This document shows, piece after piece, positions 1-11,815 of a DNA stretch of 64,000 nucleotides. Under the pieces are notes generated by a model. It saw only the letters and a program-made list of their open reading frames with translations, was not told the origin of the DNA and made no database searches. The stretch lies in assembly GCF_963583255.1 (NCBI RefSeq), contig NC_084804.1, positions 31,784,953 to 31,848,952 on the forward strand, written 5' to 3'. Made by a program: the position numbers and the translations under genes. How positions within the stretch are numbered: the stretch's first letter is position 1; each line of letters opens with the position of its first letter. The DNA comes from Pyrus communis (Eukaryota; Streptophyta; Magnoliopsida; Rosales; Rosaceae).

Positions 1-493
1 TTCATTCTGATCTCTCCAGTCCAGACTTACTCTCATACCGTCTCCTTAATCCACATCTCTCTCGCATCCTCCTCCTGTTCACTTCCTTCAACTCAACTCC
101 GGCAGCCACAAGAAAACCACACATAGGCAAGCACATGCTAAATGTATGAATTTTGTATTTTTGGGTATTCTTGTTTTTTTCAAAAACTAATGATTTGGGG
201 TTTTTGTTAAAATTAAAACTAACGACTGGGGATTTTTTGGGTTTGGGGTTTTCTGATTTTGGAGTTTCTGGAGTTTCTGGGTTGGGGCATGTTTGCAAAC
301 ATTCAAAAAACCCAGCGATTGAGCAAGCGTGCTTCGCGTTGGCTTCGCAAGATTGAAAATCACAAAAGGATAAGGCAGAAATAGAATCAAGCATTGGAAT
401 TTGGGAGTATAGATGTAGTTATGTAAATTAACTTTATTATGTCATGCCATTTAGTCATATTGGAAGCCGTAAGGAGAGATTCATAACTTAATG

Positions 494-528
<35 letters not shown>

Positions 529-1310
529 GGATATGTTATCAAGGGACTGGGGAGGTTAGAATTCAGGTGGTCTGTGAGGTAGGCAATGACAAAGTACTGA
601 CGCCCTACCTATTTTTGTTTTGTTGTAGTAGATGCAATGTCTTAATTATTTGTATGGAATTATTTGTCTCAAGTATTGGCAATTGGCAGGCAGGTCCTTT
701 TTTTTTAATTGTGAACGCCGTGAGTTCATTTGTATCTATATTTCATTTGGGGTCTATTTACTTGAAGTTAATAAGTGGGGTCTATATTTGTTTTCAAATT
801 TGGAGATTTGGAACAAGTAAAGCAATTAAGCAAGGTTGCAACCTGCAAGTGCAAGGTATTTTTAATTGAATTGTGAATTTGAAAGTAAATTTGAATTGGA
901 TTGTGATTTGTGGATATGTGAATTGGATTTTGAAATTGAATTGGATATGTGAATTTGAAATGGATATAGATAGGTGAAATTGAATTGGATATGCGAAATT
1001 AAAATGGATACGTGAATTCGAAATGGATGTGGTATGAAATTGGTATGAGCAAGATTTCGCATCTTGATAATTCAAATATTCCAGTGAATTCAGTGTCTAA
1101 TCATCAAATAGAATCTGGAAATGTTCTCTTTGAGGTAACCTAAGTTTGTTTTTATTTACTTTATATATTTGTTGTAGTAGTACTATAAAAAGTGTTGATA
1201 TTATATTTGAAATTGATATGATGCATGATTCTTATTATGTTTTCGTTTTTACTTTTTATGATGAAGGATTTTGTAATAATTACGATGGTTCAAGTTCGAT
1301 TGAAAAAAAT
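1..1310. other. No gene recognised; low-complexity flank
   Basis: I see no convincing coding region here. Frames of 60-130 codons on both strands are low in complexity and match no family I recognise. The interval holds a (TA)n run at 496-525 and, at about 850-1030, a degenerate minisatellite built on variants of GGATATGTGAATTTGAAAT. The right part leads into the hAT transposase remnant and may belong to that element, whose left end I cannot find. Confidence 0.5.
496..525. repeat. (TA)n microsatellite
   Basis: An uninterrupted run of about 15 TA dinucleotides, read directly from the sequence. Confidence 0.9.
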
Positions 1311-2170
1311 GAATTGCAGAAGTATTTGGAGGATAAAAGAATAGATAGAAAAGTAGACATAGATGTTCTTTCTTGGTGGCAAATGAAGCGTTTTCATTAT
1401 CCGATACTTTCTCAGTTAGCACGAGATGTGTTAATAATTCCCATTTTAACTGTTGCATTAGGATCTGCATTTAGTATTGGGGGGGTAGAGTACTAGATCA
1501 GTATCGTAGTTCATTGTTACCAAAAACAGTTCATGCTTTGTTGTGCACACAAAATTGGCTATTTGGAAAATGAGGTAATATATTTTTATATGGTATAGTA
1601 CTATTGTTTTATTTCTTTTCATAATTATTTTGGTAAACTTCTCATAATTTGAATGATTTTTAATGTTTGGTTTTTCTATATTTAGTTTATGCGGAAGAGA
1701 GTTTTGACGTGGAAAACCTTACTAAAAACATCATCAACATAACTCTTGCAGGCAATAGATCAAGCCAAAGTTCCAATACAATTTCCTCATGATGATCGAT
1801 GAAAATTGAGGATTTTGTAAAAGAAATAACATGCAAGCTTTGAGTTCCATTGACAAGGTTTAAACTTTTGAGAAAAGCTTCACAACCTTGAAAACAAGAA
1901 CTCTTCCATTTTGCATATCCTTGCACATTTCATATTTTGTAATAGACTAGGAGTGTATGAATGTTTTTTTATTAGGCAATGTGTGGTATGTGCAAATTTA
2001 AGAAAGAAAAAAAAAAAAAATTCTTAACAGGTCGGGTCACTTTACCCAGTGACCCGACCTGTTAAGGACCCATTAAGATAACGGGTGTGATACAACACGA
2101 CCCGTTAAGATAACATGTGTTACGCGAAAACGACACGAACACAACAGACACGACCCGTTTGCCAGACCTA
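1311..2170 (+). mobile_element. hAT transposon 3' remnant with broken transposase dimerisation domain
   Basis: The frame beginning at 1311 (ELQKYLEDKR..., then DVLSWWQMKRFHYPILSQLA and [18 protein letters not shown]) reads as the C-terminal dimerisation domain of plant hAT transposases (RICESLEEPER/DAYSLEEPER type). The usual Ser-Ala-Phe-Ser block is present. After a run of seven G at 1479-1485 the homology moves to another frame ([20 protein letters not shown] to a stop at 1571-1573), so the gene is frameshifted. A later block at 1686-1790 (EESFDVENLTKNI) may be a further exon. The 3' end carries CGGGTCGTGT-like subterminal repeats and finishes with a GCCAGACCTA terminus at 2170, which fits a hAT terminal inverted repeat. 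The left terminus is not in the window or is lost. Inactive. Confidence 0.75.
2023..2066. repeat. Perfect 19-bp inverted repeat in the hAT subterminal region
   Basis: Left arm 2023-2041 and right arm 2048-2066 are exact reverse complements (CTTAACAGGTCGGGTCACT) separated by a 6-base loop. It sits among the subterminal repeats of the hAT remnant, so it is probably part of that element's end structure. Confidence 0.85.
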
Positions 2171-3086
2171 CCAGGAAGTGGGCATGTGGCTACCCTTCAT
2201 CGGTGAGGGAAAGCAAACAGCGGTTATAAATTAGCGAATCAACACTTAAGCAGAAGCAGGCTAAACTTTTACTGTTAACCTGCACCTAACCCTTGTGGAA
2301 CCCCTCTCTCTCGTTTTGCTCTCCTGGACTCCATTTTCGTGCTCTTGTTTTTTGGCAGAAAAGAAAGGACGCAATAACACAAATGAAGATTAAGACGGAA
2401 CCGTTGCGATTATAAAATTTGTACAGTGAAGATACGTTATTTACGAGAAATGGATATGTGTCCATCTTTTTCTACCTTTTTAGCATATTCTTTTGCGCCT
2501 GCAGTGGCAGGATTTTCGGGTTGTTGCCCTTAGACGTTATGTATTGTGATTTTATGAGTACATACTACATATATCCAACAAACGCGCCCACTTTGTAGTA
2601 ACAAAAGAGATGAAAAGGAAAAGCAAATGCCGAGCGGGAATGCCAACTAGCAGTTTATACAACCCTTCGACTATCAGAGTTCTACGATTTAGACATGCAG
2701 CGGGTCATACTTGTCAGAATCATACGACAAACAGGACCTTTGAAATGCCTAATTATAGAATCGGGGAAAAAATGAGGCAGAAAGATCATTCAGATCCCTA
2801 CTGTCTTTGTCTTTTGCGTTAAAAAACGAGTGGAACAGATGATTCGGGAAAACTTGATTAGCTCTTAGCAGCACGCTATTTGTTCCACGAGAATAACGAT
2901 GCATCAGATCGCTGTAAAGTGGACAAACACCGCAGAGTTGGTCAATAGCAAGCGGACTACTTCCATCTTCACTGAACATTCCCGTTATCATCAAGCTGCT
3001 GTCAAAGAACAGAAGACAAGCAACGGACAGAATTTATTCAAGATTAACAGCAAAGCTGAATGTCAACTGTTCAACAAAAGTTCTAC
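2171..3086 (-). other. Downstream flank / likely 3' UTR of the tyrosine phosphatase gene
   Basis: No protein gene is recognised. The stretch lies directly downstream of the phosphatase stop codon. Its right part (to about 2600) plausibly holds the terminal 3' UTR exon, because a good splice acceptor ends at 3087. The left part next to the hAT terminus shows nothing recognisable. Confidence 0.4.
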
Positions 3087-3176
3087 CTGAAAATGTAATT
3101 CAGCAAAGTCGTATTAACAATGCTGCGGACAATCTTCTTTTAGGACACTAGAATTTGAGAATGACAATGAGCATAC
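3087..3176 (-). other. Possible 90-nt 3' UTR intron beginning right at the stop codon
   Basis: On the minus strand the stop codon TAG is followed immediately by GTATGC, giving AG|GTATG, a good donor. Ninety bases on, TTACATTTTCAG forms a good acceptor (AG at 3088-3087). The intron is inferred from splice-site context only. It would lie entirely in the 3' UTR and leave the protein unchanged. Confidence 0.4.
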
Positions 3177-6100
3177 CTATTTTGAGCTCGTTTCACCATT
3201 CAAATCCGAGATGAGGTCTTCCAATTCATCAACGATGGCAGAATAACAGAAAAAATATTGCTCCTAATACATCACAAGTGCGAGAGAGTTAGAATAATTG
3301 TTGAAGTAAAAAGTTGACACACATATTGTGACAGAAAACAATAAACTCTGGTTTGCCCTACACAGATTTGCACCATCGTCTAACACCTGTGGTTGTTTTT
3401 CCTAGATTGACTTCTATAACCTCCTATAAACTCTGGTTTTCCATACACAGATTTGTAGTTTATAATCATCAGACTCTATAGGCACAAGGATTCCCCCAAA
3501 ATTATCAGGTCAGTAACTTCAGCTCCGGTAGCAACACCATATGTTATCACGGAAGAAACTCAAATGCTCTACCTTTTTTCTCCGTGCATACTAAGAGGAA
3601 CAAGGAATGGCCACCCAAACTTTTACTTTTATTTGACAAAAAAATAAAAAAAAAAAAAAAAAACACACACACTTTTAATTTTGTCAACAGATCGCACGTG
3701 GTAACCAGAGTTTAACTCAGTTCCCTATGTTGGCATACCCAAACAATCCATACAGAGACAAACTTGCATATATAAATCCTATAAGTCCCTAGCAACAAGG
3801 CAATGCACTTAACTAGCACAGCCATATCTTAAGTCTTAACGTAATGTAATAGGACTCTTAAGAGCTGGTTCCATGTGCCAACAGGGCTTAAGAGAATTAA
3901 AGTTTTAGACTTGTGCTGGTTCCATATTTGCTTAATGTAATAGGACTGTTAGGAGCTTAGGAGGATTAAAGTAATTGATTTCAAGTGTGACCTGCGCACA
4001 TGCCGTAATTTATGGGATTTTGAGCCTTGGATATTTCCTTTTTCCCTTCAATTTATTTATTTACCATTTTGTTTATTATCATTCTTTTGCTTGTTGATTT
4101 GAATGTGAATTACCCTCGAACTTGAACACACCCCCTGAATTGGTTTGGGTGTTAAATATAAGGTACATTTCTCAAATGCCAGATTCACCATTTTCCATAT
4201 ATTCTAGAGTACATAGTCCGAGTCGCCATGTCCTTAGGGAGGATGCAAATATATTTCCATGTGCCAGATTCCTAATTCTTGCTGCTAAAATTCTGAATAC
4301 CTACCTGATAAGCCACGACCTAGGGAGCCTAGCAATGCTTGGTCTTCTATTTGGGTGCTTTAATATAATCTAAAAAAATAATACAATTTTGACAAAGACC
4401 AAAAAATTCAACAAATGAATTTCAAGAAATACAAATATCAAATCAACATACAAAAATAATATGATTAAAAATACTTTTTGTAATTATGGTTGGAACTTAT
4501 GAAATAAACCTTGCGATTTTTTCTCACTTATGAGTTAAACTTACACCCCATGTGCTTTCCTAAGGGCCCATTATGTACTGCTTTTGGTTTTGGAGAAGGA
4601 AAAATGTGAGAATAGTGAGACGAGAGATGGTAAATTTGATGGGGGAAAGGGGGAGACATATAATTATAGAACAGTTGGTTAGAAACAAAACTAAAAGATA
4701 AGGGGCCATCTGGTAACACTTTCGTTTTCAATTTTGAGCATCTAGGAGCTTCTTTTGGGATACAACAATCAATTTTCTAGATCCAACAATTTTTTTGTAA
4801 GATTTAAACTCCAATCTTATCCTCCTAATAAAATTACAAAAAAAATAATAAAGAAGTTAGAACAGTAACTGCACCAGTGCTTCCGGGGACTAAAATCTGA
4901 GGAGGGTGGGGTCTCGCTGGACAAAGGGGCATAATGGAAAACCTGAGACTAGTTTTGTTGGGTCTCAAAAGAAAGTACTAGGCTCTCAATAGAATTTCCC
5001 TTTTTTTTTAAAAAAAAATTATTTAGGCACTGTCTGGAATAAAAGAGGGAGACGAAGGGAGAAAGGGACAGAATGTATATGGAAATTGTACCAAAAGCAA
5101 AAGCAAAAATCAATTTAGAATAGTTCTTTTTTCAAGTTTTTATTTGAAACATTCTCTTAATTTCTCCCTTATTCCTCCCTTCGCATGCACATCCCGTTTC
5201 TAACTAAAAAGAAACCTAATACCATCAACAAAACCAGACCAAAAACAAAACAACCAAACCATAAACATGCTACAAAACACTCTGAATAACTATTTTGAAG
5301 GTTTTTGTTTTTCATTTTTTTCAGCCAGAAATAGAAATTCACCCAGCAGGATTACGATTATTTTACTCTCTTCAGTTTTGTCCGCAATATAGGCCAAGGG
5401 GAGTTTCCATTTTCCACAGAAACATACTGCAAGATAGGGACCAGTTCCTATAATTATCAAATACTACTTTACATTTAATTATGTTTTTGACGTGTGTTCT
5501 ATTATACTCTCAAAACCGCAAAACATTTGCACTAGCGAACGGCTCAACCAAATTTAATTTGGTATTCATAAAAAGAGAATAATTAATAGTAAACATTTAG
5601 ACAAATATCGAAGAAGTTACCAGTGTCTGGACCATTCCAATTCGCTGAGACCGAAATGTGGTTATTGTATCAACAAGATCTAAAGCAGACATGTCCCCAG
5701 CAAGAATTCTTTGCACAGTATTATGAATTGTGCAGTATGTTCCGGTTCTCCCAATACCTGCACTGAGTAAGAGAGTCAGGGTGTCAGGAAAACATTCACA
5801 TATAACTTAAGTAAACATCACCTAGACATGCAAGTCATAAAAAAGAGTTTAACCTGCAATGCACCACAATTGGGCCAAGGTTTGGTGGCATGTTATATAA
5901 TCTTTTCAAGATTTCACGGACAGCAATCATGTTGTTTGGAACTCCATGGTCAGGCCATTCAGGATACTGAATGTGCAAAACAGACATGGGTGGTTCCTCG
6001 GACTGCAGCAGTAACAAATAGAATATGAGGTAATACTAATCCAATCTATGCACAATGGTGGCCATAACTCCAACAATATAACATGAGGGAATACCAATCC

Positions 6101-9100
6101 AATATTTTCATAAAACATTTGATAAAGAATAAGGAACATTTAAAGGAAAATGGACAAGAACCCAAAACTTGAGTCTTATTTTCTTATTATAATAATCACA
6201 AAGACAAAGTGACTTGGGAGCCAAAATGTGAAGCAAAGGACTGGCATCTTAAAAATAATTTCTAAAGGTGGGGAACAAGAAAGAGAATCTCTAAAACCGA
6301 ACTTAAGATGACTAAACACCATATAAATATCAAACAACAGAAGTAGGCCCAAAATAAGTGCCTTTTTCAACATTCAGAATCTCAGAGCCAGGAAATATTG
6401 GACATTACCATGAACCTATCTGCCAAAACTAGGTAAACTCACACAAAACAAAATAAACAACCCACAACAAAAGACATAAAGAAAGATGCACAAACGATTA
6501 TTGAGAATTCATGTCACGGGGTTAAGCAGGATGCTCCAAGACATCTGTGCCTCAAGGTGATGCAACAGAAACGCCAGAGTATTTGGTATATGCCTCACAC
6601 CTTTATGCTAAGGAATATGCGTCAGGGGTATTGTGGAATTGAAATACATAAAACACAACCCCAATTCATCGACCATTCCCTGCCTAATACCATTTCTCCT
6701 TCTGTGTGTTCCCTCATTAATGGCTTTCGGCAAAATTTTTCCTTTGATGTGGCCAGAAAACAAAGAAGATAGGAACAAATCTTCAATAAGAAGATTATAG
6801 TACAAACCCTAATTGTCCTTCCACCGCCATCATCATGACTCATGCATACACTTCAATGCAAACCAGTCAATAAAGATGAAGGGCCTTATACAATGCCATC
6901 TAGTACTTCTTGTTCACAAACAAAGTTTGGGATTGCCAACAAACTATGGAAAAAGAAAATGCCTCATAGCTCCGAAGTTGTTCCTAATCTGTGAAAACGT
7001 GCATCAGAAACAGTCAAAACAGAACTGTTTCCTTGAGAGTGGAATAATATAGAAAATCTGTTCAGAGACCAGAGTGATCACTGATCAGATATCTCTTGTT
7101 TTTTCCTTTCTTTTAATTAAGCCATAAACTTACTGAATGTGATACAATAAAGATCAAGGTAGTGCAGTAAAGCTCATATTGTAAAGCTCTGAATGATAAA
7201 ACTAAGACTTAATATTGAACTTTTTTTCTAACCAGTCAAGCACTGTTGCATCATTTGATATTAAATGCATTAAAATTTAAGGATAATGCATCAGTAAAGT
7301 CATAAGATAGTTATAGGCCATGTAAGTAATTTTTTTCATTTCTTTAAACTTTAGGTAATATGCTCTACTAATTAATCTTTTTCTTTTTCCTCTTGCTTCA
7401 TCCCGATAACTTTTCAAGCTAGATATGGTTTCAGTTGTAGGTCATATATCTTGTTTTGTTGTCAATTTAGGTAACGAGCTTTTTTCTTATGTGTATCCCT
7501 TAACTTAGTTTATTATTAAGAATCTTGCTCTTATTAGGTGAAGATCAAGCAGCAGCCCATGAAATCGATGAAAACCCAAGGACCAACAGTTTGTATTTGG
7601 ATTCAAAGGTGATTTCACCATCCTGGTGATCCAACACACTGGAACTATATGATATTGGTCTGCTTTCCTAATTGGACAATAAAGTATTTGTTTTATTTAC
7701 TTTATTTCCTCTCAACTCTTATCCACATCTTCACAAGGTAATTGGCGGAAATTTCTTATATGAACTGGTTGGCACTCTATACTGCTTACTTGTAACTTGC
7801 AAGTGTTCAGGTCGAGACCAAATGAACAAGTCGGTGAACCCAAAGGTCCAGTGATGGTATGGAAAAATATGTTGGCATCTAATGCTTTCGTTGGAAGTGG
7901 ACGAATACCAGTCAGAAGAAGGTAAAAATAGAGGTATAGCAACTGTTTTGAGTTTCAAAATTTCTTGAACTTTACACCCACGTCTCAGACTCTCACATGA
8001 TAATCTCTCCAAGTGACTCCTATTAGGATGCTCAGGATCCCAACTCCCGTAATAACGGTTGACATCAGATTGACTCTTTGACTAACTCTTCAATGAAAAA
8101 TTAACGGACAATGAATCTTAAATGACATTTTGTCTTTTGATTACCTCCAACCAAATGAAACATACTTACTTTTCAAAGATTATTCTGCATTATTCTATTC
8201 CAGATGTACCAAAACGCTCCCCAGTAATCAAACTTTTTAAAGGCCCTAGTAAAATCAATCGTTCCTGTCCCCAAAATTCTATAAAAACAAAAAGGAGAAC
8301 TGATACAGCATGATTTCTAAATATATTCTTTGACTTGGTTTTACAGCCATTTGTATCCTGGACAACAATGAAAATCATGTGATGCCTTACCTCTTTATTA
8401 TTGACCTCCAAAAGGCGTAATACTAATGAAGTGTCAGTAGTTCTTAGCCACTTAGTGCTTATACATATGTTACCGAATTCTCTAGGGCCATCTTCAGCCT
8501 GATAATAATCTCCACATTTAACCATCTGCAAACACATGTGAAAGATTAAGACATCAGGAAAAGGAATATTCATAAATTTGTTTGTCCACCTAATTTTCAA
8601 AATGACAAAATGGTTTTGTTAAGAAGAATATATTACACGGATTCAAGAATAAGTTGGTAGGATCTCTCAAAAGGTTTGTAAAACGTCGAATAAGCTTTGT
8701 ACTGCAATTTTCATGATAATCAAAGTCTCTTTAATTGTATATCTTCCGACGAGATGATGCCCAATAAAACTACTTGCAACTCAAAACAGGAAAGTACCGT
8801 GTAACAGTCGATTAAGCGAGTAAGCATGATGACCACCGGGCAGCGTTGCTCAAGTACCATCTCCCAGAAATCCTCATAGGTGTGGGGAAGTGGACCTTGT
8901 GTAGCTATAAACTGAGAAATGCTTTCGGAAGAACTAGTCTACATTTAACAGTAATTACCAAGCAGTCATTAATGTGTTACTAATATCACTTCAGTTTACA
9001 ATTCTCTACTTCAAAAACATGAATCTGAATACCGTGATTAAGCTGGCGTTGATGTAACCTCTTGCGGAAGGTCTGTAATCCTTCGAGGAGTTGAGAACAA

Positions 9101-9552
9101 CCCTATTTTTGTCAACTGAATCCAACAACAAAAACTCAAATCAATTTTTCAACAATGTAAATTGTGTAAAATGTAAAGAGAGCCCAGATTGAGGCATACA
9201 TGGCACGACATCGGTGTATCGGTTTTTGCTCGAATTGACATTGTCAAGAGCCACAGTGCAATTTCTCTTCCTCTCAGAAGATGTCATCCTCTTGGCCTAA
9301 GCATTCATGGCAGATTTTAATAGTTTATTTTCTGAGAGAAATTAAATAAATCGGGAAAGCAAAGACCTGCAGCTGAGCGAACTCCTGGTTGATATCGTCA
9401 CGCATCTGGAGCTTTCCCTTAAAGAGCTTGAGAGCCTGAGAGCAGTACTTGTACTGATCGGGGGTGAGGGCGAGTTTCGGAGGAGGAGAATCCGCCGAGA
9501 CGTTCAAGGAAGGGAGGGGTTTGGCTGCGGCGGAAGAGGCGGTGGCGGCCAT
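3177..9552 (-). CDS. PTP1: Protein tyrosine phosphatase, PTP1 type (8 coding exons)
   Basis: Classical tyrosine-specific phosphatase that removes phosphate from phosphotyrosine. Arabidopsis PTP1 acts on MAP kinases such as MPK3/MPK6 in the cytosol and nucleus. Coding exons (minus strand): 9552-9367, 9296-9200, 9115-9033, 8938-8798, 8525-8391, 6002-5854, 5762-5621 and 3263-3177. All have GT/AG borders. They join without a frame break into 1020 nt (339 aa), matching the roughly 340 aa of Arabidopsis PTP1. Visible motifs: the phosphotyrosine loop [11 protein letters not shown] (Tyr89); the WPDHG loop with the general acid Asp232; the catalytic P-loop [10 protein letters not shown] with Cys263 and Arg269, split between exons 6 and 7; and the Q-loop QTLEQ (Gln309, Gln313). 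The N-terminus is Ala/Ser/Pro-rich with no signal peptide. Start is the first ATG of exon 1. All catalytic residues are intact, so it is probably functional. Confidence 0.95.
3264..5620 (-). other. Intron 7 of the phosphatase gene (2.36 kb)
   Basis: Separates the exon with the P-loop from the last coding exon. It is AT-rich and holds no recognised gene. Two similar segments occur in direct orientation at about 4564-4590 (GGGCCCATTATGTACTGCTT) and 4701-4730 (GGGGCCATCTGGTAACACTT). They resemble the start of a MITE terminus, but I could not find a matching inverted end. Confidence 0.8.
6003..8390 (-). other. Intron 5 of the phosphatase gene (2.39 kb)
   Basis: Lies between the exon ending LLEVNNKE and the exon starting SEEPPMSV. 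The frames inside are short and unrelated to known families, and I see no element with clear ends. Confidence 0.8.
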
Positions 9553-10237
9553 CGCCGTCGATCTCCGGTGGCTGCGGGAGCGCCTGGAATTGACGTTCCC
9601 CAGTGTTTGGAGCTTTTGGTAGTACAGAATTTTGATTGGAATTTTGATTGGGCGATTGCTCGGAATTCCAAATTTGCTCTATTCTCTCCAAAGTTGCGAT
9701 TTGATTGAAATCGGAGGACGTTGGTTGGTTCGATATATTAATAATTTGGCGGAGTTTGTTAACTTTATGGATCATGATTGTGTAGTGTGTACTCGCCAAA
9801 CAGAACGAACAGTTTTATCCTGTTCGTTTACATGTAAATTTCAACGAAATAAATACGCAACAAATTAAAATTTTGACATGAAAATGTTTATATCACACGC
9901 ATTAGGTCTCCCAATTGCACGTATGTCTTGTGATTCATCAAAATCAGGCAAATCATTAAAAATGATACGTGTTGATATTTGACAAAAAGTAATTAAGAAA
10001 TTATTTTTAATTAACTTCTTTTTTCTCTCAAATATCTTTAATTAATCATAATATAAATCAAACAAATTAATTGATTTAAATTAAAAGAAATAATAAACGA
10101 ATCAAATGAATGGCAAATTGGGGAGATTGGCCAAACTAAGAATGAAGGTGAATGATTTATTTGATTAAATTAAAGATTTTTTCATTAAATCAAGATTATT
10201 TCATTAAACCAAATCAGACATGATTAAGTCAAATTAA
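9553..10237 (-). promoter_or_regulatory. 5' UTR and upstream region of the phosphatase gene
   Basis: About the first 100 bases upstream of the ATG are GC-richer and probably 5' UTR. Beyond about 9830 the sequence becomes strongly AT-rich up to the MITE at 10238. No TATA box or specific element could be assigned with confidence. Confidence 0.4.
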
Positions 10238-10650
10238 AGGGGGTGTATTCAATTGGGATTTTAAGATATTTTAATTCTCTTAATAAATCTAGGGGCATTC
10301 AATCAGGATTTTAAGTGATTCTCTGAAATTCAATGTGTATTCAATCAGGATTTTAAGATAGTTTATTAAAATCTTTAGAAATCTGGATGTATTCAATTAA
10401 GATTTTATAGATGTTTATAACATTCCAAATGTATTCAATTAGAATCTGATTTTAAAGAATTTCAAAAAGTTGAGGAATTAGAGGGAATTTGAGAGATTTT
10501 GTAGTGTATTTTAAATATCCACAAATCTCCCTTCTCCTCATGAGATTTCGAGAAAATTGAATCAAAATTTTACATGAAATCTCTACAAATCAATTAAACT
10601 CCATAAAAATCCATAAAAATCTATCTAATTCCCAATTAAATACACCCCCT
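10238..10650. mobile_element. MITE with AGGGGGTGTATT terminal inverted repeats
   Basis: The left end AGGGGGTGTATTCAATTGGG and the reverse complement of the right end AGGGGGTGTATTTAATTGGG match at 19 of 20 bases. The 413-bp body has no coding capacity and contains several internal copies of ATTCAATCAGGATTTTAAG-like sequence. I could not define a clean target-site duplication. It lies upstream of the phosphatase gene. Confidence 0.8.
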
Positions 10651-11244
10651 AAGTTTTGATTATTTCTTCAGTTAATCAAGTCCAAATCAAGTCTTGATTC
10701 TTTCGTCAATTAACCAAGTCCAAAATCAATATCAGACCAAGCTTCAATCAAGACATGGAGAGTCCTATAAGTACAAGGCTTCAAACCAAAGAAGATCATC
10801 GCATCCCTCAAACGCTCAAACTCTAAAACACTTTACACACTTAGAAGACTTAGAAAACCTTCTACATTATTCACCCCTCTTGTGAAGAACCATCAAGCAC
10901 CACTTACACGTGTCAGTTCATTCATCACTAGAAATCAATATCCATGGTTTTGAAGAAGGGTTGAGTTGTTCTCACGATCAAAAGAAATAGTGTGAGCACT
11001 TCCATTGCAAGAGATACTCTGTCGACGTCACGACTCGAAGCGAGGCAAAGGTGGTGACCATAATTCAACACACCACCTTCAAGTTGGTACTACTAAAGGT
11101 GCAAGGCGAACGTCAGAAGCCCGAGCTTGTCATCAGCCTAGCATCACTGAGGCAATGAAGCATGCTTCTGTAATAAGTGAAAAGACTTCCCAAAGCGATG
11201 AGTGGGGTTCTTCGGTTTAAAAAAAAAAAAAAATTCAAGGAGCG

Positions 11245-11276
<32 letters not shown>

Positions 11277-11815
11277 GAGAACTCAAGGAGCGTTCCTTGT
11301 CACTGATTTCAAATGCGGACTCAAGCATGGGGTCATACCATGAATCACCAAATGCGACTAGCAGAAGGGGATTTCGTTGACGCCTTTGATGTCCATGGGA
11401 GAGTTTTATCCTATGGCTATGTTGGTTAAGACGAACAATGCCACCTTTATTGCAAAACAACTTGCTCAAATAAATGAGTTGCAAAGCTAATAAGGGTCAT
11501 CCAGGAGAAGGACATACAGATCGCTACACTTATGAACCGGTTGGAGTTGCAGCATGATGAAGATGTCGACCATGACCTAAAAAATAAGGAGAATCAATGT
11601 GATGATGAGTCCGTGAAAAAAAAAAAGCAAATCATGAAGACAAGGTTGGAGAGGAACCGAAGCCAAAGTCCGAAGCTAGATTGATGGGCTTTCTTTCCAT
11701 CCAACCACTTCATGACATGATCGTAAACACCATTAGAGCACAGTACGGAAGTGCCTCTCGGGATGCACTGATGTATTCCAAAACATACACTAAGCGGATT
11801 GATAGCTTGCAGTAA
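10651..11815 (+). pseudogene. Ty3/gypsy gag 5' fragment (broken)
   Basis: After an untranslated leader, the frame near 11059-11220 (HHLQVGTTKGARRTSEARAC, then HQPSITEAMKHASVISEK) and, after an interruption, about 11440-11815 (FIAKQLAQINELQ; KDIQIATLMNRLELQHDEDV; FLSIQPLHDMIVNTIRAQYG; YSKTYTKRIDSL) read as the N-terminal part of a plant gypsy gag polyprotein. Stops, a poly(A) tract at 11219-11233 and a poly(T) insertion break it. The homology stops abruptly at 11815, where another repeat begins. No pol domain follows. Confidence 0.65.
11235..11294. repeat. Poly(T) micro-insertion flanked by 12-bp direct repeats
   Basis: TCAAGGAGCGTT occurs at 11235-11246 and again at 11283-11294. Between the copies is little more than 28 consecutive T (11249-11276) plus GAGAAC. 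This is the structure expected of a retroposition event truncated almost to its poly(A) tail, inserted in minus orientation with a 12-bp target-site duplication. Confidence 0.6.

Noticed and set aside
2..394. 130-codon minus-strand frame at the window edge
   Set aside because: Low complexity with Pro/Lys/Asn runs, no family resemblance and no splice context; not supported as a gene.
1045..1134. Upstream exon of the hAT gene joined to the dimerisation exon by an intron at 1135-1266
   Set aside because: Splice sites look plausible, but the phase does not agree with the downstream domain frame.
4564..4735. MITE in phosphatase intron 7
   Set aside because: The two similar segments are in direct, not inverted, orientation and no duplication was found.
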